In this document: one piece after another, positions 26,110-34,570 of the stretch
How the letters are laid out: the number at the start of each line of letters is the position of its first letter
How positions within the stretch are numbered: the stretch's first letter is position 1
Assembly: GCA_964035575.1 (NCBI GenBank)
Contig: OZ037882.1
Span: 558,001-622,000 of the forward strand
Source: Rhynchopus sp. YZ270_cl-10
Taxonomy: Eukaryota; Euglenozoa; Diplonemea; Diplonemida; Diplonemidae
Length of the DNA stretch: 64,000 bases
Direction: 5' to 3'
The notes under the pieces: model-generated
Told to the model about the DNA's origin: nothing
Seen by the model: the letters and a program-made list of their open reading frames with translations, nothing else
Database searches by the model: none
Position numbers and translations under genes: made by a program

Positions 26110-29100
26110 GCGTAAGAAACCAAACACAACGGTGCGTTTTATCGAGTGCGTTAGAAACCAAACACAACGGTGCGTTTTATCGAGTGCGTAAGAAACCAAA
26201 CACAACGGTGCGTTTTATCGAGTGCGTAAGAAACCAAACACAACGGCGCGTTTTAAAGCGTGCGTTAGAAACCAAACACAACGGTGCGTTTTATCGAGTG
26301 CGTAAGAAACCAAACACAACGGTGCGTTTTATCGAGTGCGTAAGAAACCAAACACAACGGCGCGTTTTAAAGCGTGCGTTAGAAACCAAACACAACGGTG
26401 CGTTTTATCGAGTGCGTAAGAAACCAAACACAACGGTGCGTTTTATCGAGTGCGTAAGAAACCAAACACAACGGCGCGTTTTATCGAGTACATAAGAAAC
26501 CAAACACAACGGTGCGTTTTAAAGCGTGCGTAAGAAACCAAACACAACGGTGCGTTTTAAAGCGTGCGTTATAAACCAAACACAACTGCGCGTTTTAAAG
26601 CGTGCGTAAGAAACCAAACACAACGGCGCGTTTTGTCGAGTACATAAGAAACCAAACACAACGGTGCGTTTTATCGAGTGCGTAAGAAACCAAACACAAC
26701 GGCGCGTTTTAAAGCGTGCGTAAGAAACCAAACACAACGGTGCGTTTTATCGAGTGCGTTAGAAACCAAACACAACGGTGCGTTTTAAAGCGTGCGTAAG
26801 AAACCAAACACAACGGTGCGTTTTAGAGCGTGCGTAAGAAACCAAACACAACGGTGCGTTTTAAAGCGTGCGTAAGAAACCAAACACAACGGTGCGTTTT
26901 ATCGAGTGCGTAAGAAACCAAACACAACGGTGCGTTTTATCGAGTGCGTAAGAAACCAAACACAACGGCCCGTTTTAGAGCGTGCGTAAGAAACCAAACA
27001 CAACGGTGCGTTTTATCGAGTACATAAGAAACCAAACACAACGGTGCGTTTTATCGAGTGCGTAAGAAACCAAACACAACGGTGCGTTTTATCGAGTGCG
27101 TAAGAAACCAAACACAACGGTGCGTTATAAAGCGTGCGTAAGAAACCAAACACAACGGTGCGTTTTATCGAGTGCGTAAGAAACCAAACACAACGGCCCG
27201 TTTTAGAGCGTGCGTAAGAAACCAAACACAACGGTGCGTTTTATCGAGTACATAAGAAACCAAACACAACGGTGCGTTTTATCTAGTGCGTAAGAAACCA
27301 AACACAACGGTGCGTTTTATCGAGTGCGTAAGAAACCAAACACAACGGTGCGTTATAAAGCGTGCGTAAGAAACCAAACACAACGGTGCGTTTTATCGAG
27401 TACATAAGAAACCAAACACAACGGTGCGTTTTATCGAGTGCGTTAGAAACCAAACACAACGGTGCGTTTTATCGAGTGCGTAAGAAACCAAACACAACGG
27501 TGCGTTTTATCTAGTGCGTAAGAAACCAAACACAACGGTGCGTTTTATCGAGTGCGTAAGAAACCAAACACAACGGTGCGTTATAAAGCGTGCGTAAGAA
27601 ACCAAACACAACGGTGCGTTTTATCGAGTACATAAGAAACCAAACACAACGGTGCGTTTTATCGAGTGCGTTAGAAACCAAACACAACGGTGCGTTTTAT
27701 CGAGTGCGTTAGAAACCAAACACAACGGTGCGTTTTATCGAGTGCGTAAGAAACCAAACACAACGGTGCGTTTTATCTAGTGCGTAAGAAACCAAACACA
27801 ACGGTGCGTTTTATCGAGTGCGTAAGAAACCAAACACAACGGTGCGTTTTAAAGCGTGCGTAAGAAACCAAACACAACGGTGCGTTTTATCGAGTACATA
27901 AGAAACCAAACACAACGGTGCGTTTTATCGAGTGCGTTAGAAACCAAACACAACGGTGCGTTTTATCGAGTGCGTAAGAAACCAAACACAACGGTGCGTT
28001 TTATCGAGTGCGTAAGAAACCAAACACAACGGTGCGTTTTATCTAGTGCGTAAGAAACCAAACACAACGGTGCGTTTTATCGAGTGCGTAAGAAACCAAA
28101 CACAACGGTGCGTTATAAAGCGTGCGTTAGAAACCAAACACAACGGTGCGTTTTAAAGCGTGCGTAAGAAACCAAACACAACGGTGCGTTTTAAAGCGTG
28201 CGTAAGAAACCAAACACAACGGTGCGTTTTAGAGCGTGCGTAAGAAACCAAACACAACGGCGCGTTTTAAAGCGTGCGTTAGAAACCAAACACAACGGCG
28301 CGTTTTAAAGCGTGCGTAAGAAACCAAACACAACGGTGCGTTTTAAAGCGTGCGTAAGAAACCAAACACAACGGTGCGTTTTAAAGCGTGCGTAAGAAAC
28401 CAAACACAACGGCGCGTTTTAAAGCGTGCGTAAGAAACCAAACACAACGGTGCGTTTTAAAGCGTGCGTAATAAACCAAACACAACGGCGCGTTTTAAAG
28501 CGTGCGTTAGAAACCAAACACAACGGCGCGTTTTTAAGAGTGCGTTAGAAACCAAACACAACGGCCCGTTTTAGAGCGTGCGTTAGAAACCAAACACAAC
28601 GGTGCGTTTTATCGAGTGCGTTAGAAACCAAACACAACGGTGCGTTTTATCGAGTGCGTTAGAAACCAAACACAACTGCGCGTTTTAAAGCGTGCGTAAG
28701 AAACCAAACACAACGGTGCGTTTTATCGAGTGCGTTAGAAACCAAACACAACGGTGCGTTTTATCGAGTGCGTTAGAAACCAAACACAACTGCGCGTTTT
28801 AAAGCGTGCGTAAGAAACCAAACACAACGGCGCGTTTTATCGAGTACATAAGAAACCAAACACAACGGTGCGTTTTAAAGCGTGCGTAAGAAACCAAACA
28901 CAACGGTGCGTTTTAAAGCGTGCGTTAGAAACCAAACACAACGGTGCGTTTTAAAGCGTGCGTTATAAACCAAACACAACTGCGCGTTTTAAAGCGTGCG
29001 TAAGAAACCAAACACAACGGCGCGTTTTGTCGAGTACATAAGAAACCAAACACAACGGTGCGTTTTATCGAGTGCGTAAGAAACCAAACACAACGGCGCG

Positions 29101-31398
29101 TTTTAAAGCGTGCGTAAGAAACCAAACACAACGGTGCGTTTTATCGAGTGCGTTAGAAACCAAACACAACGGTGCGTTTTAAAGCGTGCGTAAGAAACCA
29201 AACATAACGGTGCGTTTTAGAGCGTGCGTAAGAAACCAAACACAACGGTGCGTTTTAAAGCGTGCGTAAGAAACCAAACACAACGGTGCGTTTTATCGAG
29301 TGCGTAAGAAACCAAACACAACGGTGCGTTTTATCGAGTGCGTAAGAAACCAAACACAACGGTGCGTTTTAAAGAGTGCATTAGAAACAAAACACAACGG
29401 CCCGTTTTAGAGCGTGCGTAAGAAACCAAACACAACGGTGCGTTTTATCGAGTACATAAGAAACCAAACACAACGGTGCGTTTTATCGAGTGCGTTAGAA
29501 ACCAAACACAACGGTGCGTTTTATCTAGTGTGTAAGAAACCAAACACAACGGTGCGTTTTATCGAGTGCGTAAGAAACCAAACACAACGGTGCGTTATAA
29601 AGCGTGCGTTAGAAACCAAACACAACGGTGCGTTTTAAAGCGTGCGTAAGAAACCAAACACAACGGTGCGTTTTATCGAGTACATAAGAAACCAAACACA
29701 ACGGTGCGTTTTATCGAGTGCGTTAGAAACCAAACACAACGGTGCGTTTTATCGAGTGCGTAAGAAACCAAACACAACGGTGCGTTTTATCGAGTGCGTA
29801 AGAAACCAAACACAACGGCGCGTTTTAAAGCGTGCGTAAGAAACCAAACACAACGGTGCGTTTTATCGAGTACATAAGAAACCAAACACAACGGTGCGTT
29901 TTATCGAGTGCGTTAGAAACCAAACACAACGGTGCGTTTTATCGAGTGCGTTAGAAACCAAACACAACGGCGCGTTTTATCGAGTACATAAGAAACCAAA
30001 CACAACGGTGCGTTTTATCGAGTGCGTTAGAAACCAAACACAACGGTGCGTTTTATCGAGTGCGTAAGAAACCAAACACAACGGTGCGTTTTATCTAGTG
30101 CGTAAGAAACCAAACACAACGGTGCGTTTTATCGAGTGCGTAAGAAACCAAACACAACGGTGCGTTATAAAGCGTGCGTTAGAAACCAAACACAACGGTG
30201 CGTTTTAAAGCGTGCGTAAGAAACCAAACACAACGGTGCGTTTTAAAGCGTGCGTAAGAAACCAAACACAACGGTGCGTTTTAGAGCGTGCGTAAGAAAC
30301 CAAACACAACGGCGCGTTTTAAAGCGTGCGTAAGAAACCAAACACAACGGTGCGTTTTAAAGCGTGCGTAAGAAACCAAACACAACGGTGCGTTTTAAAG
30401 CGTGCGTAAGAAACCAAACACAACGGCGCGTTTTAAAGCGTGCGTAAGAAACCAAACACAACGGTGCGTTTTAAAGCGTGCGTAATAAACCAAACACAAC
30501 GGCGCGTTTTAAAGCGTGCGTTAGAAACCAAACACAACGGCCCGTTTTAGAGCGTGCGTTAGAAACCAAACACAACGGCGCGTTTTAAAGAGTGCGTTAG
30601 AAACCAAACACAACGGCCCGTTTTAGAGCGTGCGTTAGAAACCAAACACAACGGTGCGTTTTAAAGCGTGCGTAAGAAACCAAACACAACGGTGCGTTTT
30701 ATCGAGTGCGTTAGAAACCAAACACAACGGTGCGTTTTAAAGAGTGCGTTAGAAACCAAACACAACGGTGCGTTTTAAAGCGTGCGTAAGAAACCAAACA
30801 CAACGGTGCGTTTTAAAGCGTGCGTTAGAAACCAAACACAACGGTGCGTTTTAAAGAGTGCGTTAGAAACCAAACACAACGGCCCGTTTTAGAGCGTGCG
30901 TAAGAAACCAAACACAACGGTGCGTTTTAAAGCGTGCGTAAGAAACCAAACACAACGGTGCGTTTTATCGAGTGCGTAAGAAACCAAACACAACGGTGCG
31001 TTTTAAAGAGTGCATTAGAAACAAAACACAACGGCCCGTTTTAGAGCGTGCGTAAGAAACCAAACACAACGGCGCGTTTTAAAGCGTGCGTTAGAAACCA
31101 AACACAACGGTGCGTTTTAAAGAGTGCATTAGAAACCAAACACAACGGCCCGTTTTAGAGCGTGCGTAAGAAACCAAACACAACTGCGCGTTTTAAAGCG
31201 TGCGTTAGAAACCAAACACAACGGTGCGTTTTAAAGAGTGCGTTAGAAACCAAACACAACGGTGCGTTTTAAAGCGTGCGTAAGAAACCAAACACAACGG
31301 TGCGTTTTATCGAGTGCGTTAGAAACCAAACACAACGGTGCGTTTTAAAGCGTGCGTTATAAACCAAACACAACTGCGCGTTTTAAAGCGTGCGTAAG
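26110..31398. repeat. 38-bp satellite, block 6
   Basis: Last block of the 38-bp array. It ends with GCGTAAG (31392-31398) directly before the left end of another family A element. The satellite does not resume on the far side of that element. Confidence 0.96.
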
Positions 31399-31533
31399 CA
31401 AGGCTCTGATGAGGCCCAGGCCTCCCGGCCGGGAGGCCCGGCCTCCCAGGCCTCCCGGCCTCCCAAAAAAAAATTTTTTTTTTCGACATCACAAAATTTT
31501 TCACCAAAAAAAAAAAAAAATTTTATATCACAT

Positions 31534-31569
31534 GTGAAAATGACTTTTTGCTGGGATCCTTCACAAACG
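31534..31569 (+). repeat. Crypton copy 1, inner inverted repeat, left arm
   Basis: 36 bp starting GTGAAAATGAC and containing GCTGGGATCC; its reverse complement recurs at 32963-32999 with about three differences. The same pair is at 39369-39404 and 40797-40833 in copy 2. May be a recombinase or host-factor binding region; function is inferred only. Confidence 0.85.
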
Positions 31570-31571
31570 GG

Positions 31572-31601
31572 GCGTGAAATAAAGTGAGCTTTTTTTCACG
31601 C
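31572..31601 (+). repeat. Crypton copy 1, 30-bp palindromic repeat, left
   Basis: Two arms GCGTGAAATAAAGTG and CTTTTTTTCACGC in inverted order. The same 30 bp recurs in reverse orientation at 33139-33168 with two mismatches. Paired inverted arms about 13 bp long look like tyrosine-recombinase binding sites in general; that role is an inference. Equivalent sites in copy 2: 39407-39436 and 40973-41002. Confidence 0.75.
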
Positions 31602-31624
31602 TTGCTCTTAGTAATTTCGCTGGA

Positions 31625-31666
31625 GGCGTGAAAAAAAGTTTCACTGGCGTGAAAAAAAGTTTCACT
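31625..31666 (+). repeat. Crypton copy 1, two 21-bp direct repeats before the gene
   Basis: Two adjacent 21-bp units, each GGCGTGAAAAAAAGTTTCAC plus T, each itself palindromic (GTGAAA...TTTCAC). They lie 44 bp before the start codon, so they could serve control of the recombinase gene, possibly by the enzyme itself. Copy 2 has the same at 39460-39501. Confidence 0.8.
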
Positions 31667-31709
31667 GTTTTCTGTCAGTCACAAAACCACACACTCCACC
31701 CTACAAATC

Positions 31710-32726
31710 ATGCCAAGGACCAAGAAGAAGGAGGCTATGGAGGATCTGTATGAGACCGAGCTTCTGGCAGGGTTGAAGTCAAGCACTGCATACAAAACGG
31801 AGTGGAATAAGTTTTTACAACACAATAAAATCACGGGGCGGAAGCAGCCAAGAGAAGAACATGTGGTCTCTTACTTGACACACCTGCGCGAAGAACGCAG
31901 CTACAAAGCCAGCTCATTATGGTCGTGCTACTCTAAGCTCAACTTTATGTTCAAGACGGAGTTCGACTTTTCACTAAAGGAGTACCACCGCATCGGGCTG
32001 TTGCTGAAGACCTGGGGAAGTGACGAATCGACGAAGAAGAGCAAGACGTTTTCGAAGGGAGAAGTGGAGATGTTTCTCAAGATGAGCGAGTTGAGCGACT
32101 GCTACTGGTGTGTCCGCAAGGCTTACGTCGCGGTGTGTTTTCTGTCGGGAATGAGATGCACAGAAGCACTGATGCTTGAGATGACAAATTATCAGGAATC
32201 ACCAGTGGGATACCTCTTCACGTACCAGCACTGTGCTAAGGTGAAAAAGGCCGACATGGAGCGTGGGAGGTTTGTGGTACCAAGAGACAGCATCTACTTT
32301 TGTGTGGTGGAGGAGTACCTGAACCGGCGCTCACCAGTTTCACAGGAGGGTCGCTTCTTCATCACTGGAACTAAGACGACAGCTGACAGAACTACTACTG
32401 GGACCTTTCGTGTGCAACCTCTTGGCATCAACAAAATGTACGGCATACCTGCAGAAGTCGCGAGGGTGCTTGCGCTGGACGGTTCGTACACTGGGCACAG
32501 CTTCCGCAGGTCTTCTGCGACTCAAGCCGCTGAGGCAGGAGCATCTATTGTACAGATGCAACGCCACTATGGGTGGGTCAGTCAGGCAATGCCACAAAGG
32601 TACACCGAAGTCACACAGGCCGGTCAAGTTGCGATGTCACAGCTGTTGACACAGAACAACAGTCCCCCAACTCAGACGCCACAAGAAGTCAAGATTAACA
32701 TCAATGTGCAACAGAACAAACCATGA
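31710..32726 (+). CDS. Tyrosine recombinase (Crypton-type), copy 1
   Basis: Cuts and rejoins DNA through a covalent 3'-phosphotyrosine to move the element; a nuclear enzyme by family. The 338-residue frame is intact. A lysine-rich start (MPRTKKKEA) may act in nuclear import. Residues about 15-100 fit an alpha-helical core-binding domain; about 110-310 fit the catalytic domain. Catalytic set: R149 (SGMRCTEA), a lysine in the beta-hairpin (K177, K179 or K180, AKVKKAD), H263 and R266 (TGHSFRRSSAT), H286 (RHYGW) and nucleophile Y298 (QRYTE). The tail after 310 is Q/N/T-rich and likely disordered. The start is the first ATG after the leader and no upstream in-frame extension is needed. Base composition is balanced, unlike the A/T-run host DNA. 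No GCR1_C-type DNA-binding domain was recognised. A cellular integrase is unlikely given the identical second copy. Confidence 0.93.
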   Translation: MPRTKKKEAMEDLYETELLAGLKSSTAYKTEWNKFLQHNKITGRKQPREEHVVSYLTHLREERSYKASSLWSCYSKLNFMFKTEFDFSLKEYHRIGLLLKTWGSDESTKKSKTFSKGEVEMFLKMSELSDCYWCVRKAYVAVCFLSGMRCTEALMLEMTNYQESPVGYLFTYQHCAKVKKADMERGRFVVPRDSIYFCVVEEYLNRRSPVSQEGRFFITGTKTTADRTTTGTFRVQPLGINKMYGIPAEVARVLALDGSYTGHSFRRSSATQAAEAGASIVQMQRHYGWVSQAMPQRYTEVTQAGQVAMSQLLTQNNSPPTQTPQEVKININVQQNKP

Positions 32727-32962
32727 TCATGAGTGCAAAAAAAAAAACCCCCCTTCTGTGATGCTCTATACACCTGCCCCCCCCCCTACAGGCGAGATGA
32801 GTGGTGACATCTTGTAATTAGTACCAGTCATAGGAGGCATATATCAAAAAAAGTAACCCCTTCCCTGCTTTTGATTGATGTTCACATGTTCCCCTACTCT
32901 CATTCACACTCTCACTTACAGGTACCCACATTTTGTTCATAAAATCACTCTATTTTACGTCT

Positions 32963-32999
32963 CGTTTGTGAAGGATCCCAGCAAAAATATCATTTTCAC
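32963..32999 (-). repeat. Crypton copy 1, inner inverted repeat, right arm
   Basis: 37 bp starting CGTTTGTGAAGGATCCCAGC, near-exact reverse complement of 31534-31569. It lies about 180 bp inside the right end while its partner lies 9 bp inside the left end, so the pair is not a normal terminal repeat. Confidence 0.85.
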
Positions 33000-33078
33000 T
33001 TGTAAAACAAAACTACGTATTAGTTTGAAATAAAGTGCGTTTTTTCACTTCCACGTATTTTGTCTCACTCGTGCTCTA

Positions 33079-33109
33079 TTATTGCCCTCGCCTGCGGCTC
33101 GGGCAATAA
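33079..33109. other. Hairpin in Crypton 3' region
   Basis: TTATTGCCC and GGGCAATAA form a perfect 9-bp stem around a GC-rich 13-base loop; the sequence CTCACTCGTG lies on both sides as a direct repeat. Same in copy 2 at 40913-40943. Could be a 3' RNA structure or a protein site. Confidence 0.65.
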
Positions 33110-33138
33110 ACTCTCACTCGTGAGCCAAAATTACGTGG

Positions 33139-33168
33139 GCGTGAAAAAAAGTGCACTTTATTTCACGC
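33139..33168 (-). repeat. Crypton copy 1, 30-bp palindromic repeat, right
   Basis: GCGTGAAAAAAAGTG followed by CACTTTATTTCACGC, overlapping in the centre; reverse-orientation match of 31572-31601. It ends 13 bp from the right end of the element. Confidence 0.75.
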
Positions 33169-33445
33169 TAATAATTAGTTATTTTTTTTGGGAGTGGGCG
33201 ATTTCGGAAAAAAAAATCCAAAAAAAAAAATCCAAAAAAAACCATCACAGACGGTCCAGTAGCGACGTAAGCAAAATCCATATTTTTTTGCCGAATTTTG
33301 CTAAGTACCCGAAAATTTTTCCTAAGGAAAAAAAAAAAAAAAGTTCCGCAGATGTCACCGGAAAAAAAATTTTTTTTTTGGGAGGCCGGGAGGCCGGGGA
33401 GGCCGGGCCTCCCGGCCGGGAGGCCTGGGCCTCATCAGAGCCTTG

Positions 33446-34084
33446 GTTTATACCATATGCACTGCTACAGGGGTCTACTATTTGTCATTTTCCTTAGCAA
33501 ATTCCTTCACAAAAATAAAATTCTGATTTTGGCAAAGGCAAATCTCAGGCAAAAAAAAATCACCCCTGATAGTGGGTCCTTGGGTGTCCAAAGATGCAAA
33601 AAACGCCAAAATTTTGATGTTTTGACCATCTATGGGCACCTAAAACGCACTTCTCTGCCCAAAAATCGAATACCGATTTCTCCTTAGCGTTCTTATAGCC
33701 GTGATTTTTTTCATTTTTTTTCGCAAAGGGGAAAAAAAAAATTCGCCCAAAAAAGTGGGTCCTTGGGTGACCAAAAATGCAAAAAATCGCAAAATTTTGG
33801 TGTTTTGACCCTTCAGAACCACCCAAAACGCACTTTTGTGTACCAAAACACGCATATTTTCACATTTCCTTAGCAATTCCTTCACAAGTGCAAGACGATT
33901 TTTGACCAAATTTTGCTTTGCGAAAATTGCAAGGCGAGTGTCCAACGGACGAACATTACGAAGGCACACAAGCCCGCCGAAGGTAGAGGGTCTCGCCGAA
34001 GGCGGACGAGCTAGCCTCCATCCGGACGAGCGTGCCTCATAAAGCACACCAGCTCCGGTCTGACGGGGAAGTTCGAGCCTCAAA
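33446..34084. repeat. Non-coding stretch with a diverged ~95-bp direct repeat
   Basis: Two related segments, 33571-33664 and 33754-33849, share AGTGGGTCCTTGGGTG, then ATGCAAAAAA, then TTTTGACC and AAAACGCACTT. The reverse-complement form of this pattern also occurs at about 42750-42840, 43660-43740 and 44505-44585. The rest (33950-34084) is GC-rich with several CGCCGAAGG steps. No gene recognised. Confidence 0.6.
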
Positions 34085-34195
34085 GGCCAGGGAAAAACCC
34101 TGGCCACCGGAGGGCCCTAACGGCCCGACGAGGAGGCGCCCCATAGGGCGCTGGGGCCAAGGGACTTAAGTCGCCCTAACGGCGACTTAAGTCCC
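34085..34195. other. Cluster of four perfect hairpins
   Basis: Four in a row: GGCCAGGG-AAAAA-CCCTGGCC (34085-34105); GGGCC-CTAAC-GGCCC; GCGCCC-CATA-GGGCGC; and GGGACTTAAGTCGCC-CTAAC-GGCGACTTAAGTCCC (34161-34195, 15-bp perfect stem). The last touches the left arm of the fold-back element. Role unknown; compact structured RNA or a recombination-prone site are both possible. Confidence 0.8.
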
Positions 34196-34570
34196 GAGGC
34201 CACAGCGACCGTGGAAGGGGCTAGCTTTCGATGGCGAAAATTTCGCTAAGTACCCGGAAAAATCCCTAAGTAAAAAAGTGGAAAAAAAGTGTCTCAAAAT
34301 TGACATCTATTTTTTGACCTTTTTTGCTGGGTAGGTTTGGGTCGGTCCGACCAAATATGGGTCTAATTCCCAAGGCTACCAATCCGACTTAAACCGACTC
34401 AGTAGGGTCAGGTCGGACCGACCCAAACCTACCCAGCAAAAAAGGTCAAAAAATAGATGTCAATTTTGAGACACTTTTTTTCCACTTTTTTACTTAGGGA
34501 TTTTTCCGGGTACTTAGCGAAATTTTCGCCATCGAAAGCTGGCCCCTTCCACGGTCGCTGTGGCCTCGGG
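34193..34570. mobile_element. Family D fold-back element, founder of the 231-bp satellite
   Basis: Left arm 34193-34352 (160 bp, starts CCCGAGGCCACAGCGACC), spacer 34353-34410 (58 bp), right arm 34411-34570 (160 bp, ends CGCTGTGGCCTCGGG). Arms are near-perfect reverse complements; I see one mismatch (GGGGCTAGC against GGGGCCAGC). Each arm contains GCTAAGTACCCGG (left arm at 34245-34257) or its complement. No coding capacity. The element's outer right flank cannot be seen because the tandem array begins there, so no target duplication could be tested. Confidence 0.85.

Larger units (their letters stand above)
31525..33181 (+). mobile_element. Crypton-type tyrosine recombinase element, copy 1
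   Basis: About 1657 bp starting ATATCACATGTG and ending AATTAGTTA, set into the A-run/T-run junction of a family A element. It holds one gene and no reverse transcriptase or DDE transposase, as is usual for Cryptons. Ends are defined by comparison with copy 2 (39360-41015), which is in a different element family. Exact crossover bases are hidden in the A/T run, where a few T bases occur on both sides. Inside each end are unusual inverted repeats, listed separately. The two copies differ, as far as I can see, only by C10 versus C9 in a run near 32780. Confidence 0.88.
31399..33445. mobile_element. Family A TIR element, copy 6, carrying Crypton copy 1
   Basis: The left part (31399 to about 31524) equals the other family A copies and has their target copy GCGTAAG. 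The right part (33182-33445) ends CCTCATCAGAGCCTTG, but the flank is GTTTATA, not GCGTAAG, and its arm carries GGAGGCCGGGGAGG where the satellite copies have GGAGGCCTGGGAGG. The two halves therefore seem to come from different family A copies. Crypton copy 1 lies between them at the A15/T-run junction. Confidence 0.85.

Noticed and set aside
1460-31398. Many 60-90 residue open frames in the 38-bp array (KPNTT / VRNQTQR repeats)
   Set aside because: They arise from a 38-bp period read in three frames, occur on both strands and are interrupted by stops according to unit version.
32294-32649. Alternate-frame open frames over the Crypton gene (and at 40129-40484)
   Set aside because: Shadows of the intact recombinase frame, which carries all catalytic motifs.
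31525-33181. DIRS-type retroelement reading for the tyrosine recombinase element
   Set aside because: No reverse transcriptase or other second gene between the matched ends; only the recombinase is present.
33060-33687. Open frames of 129-145 residues crossing the Crypton right end
   Set aside because: They cross an element border and A/T runs, and the same frames repeat in every family A copy.
34060-34085. tRNA-like T-loop (GTTCGAGCC)
   Set aside because: No acceptor, D or anticodon stems in the right spacing.
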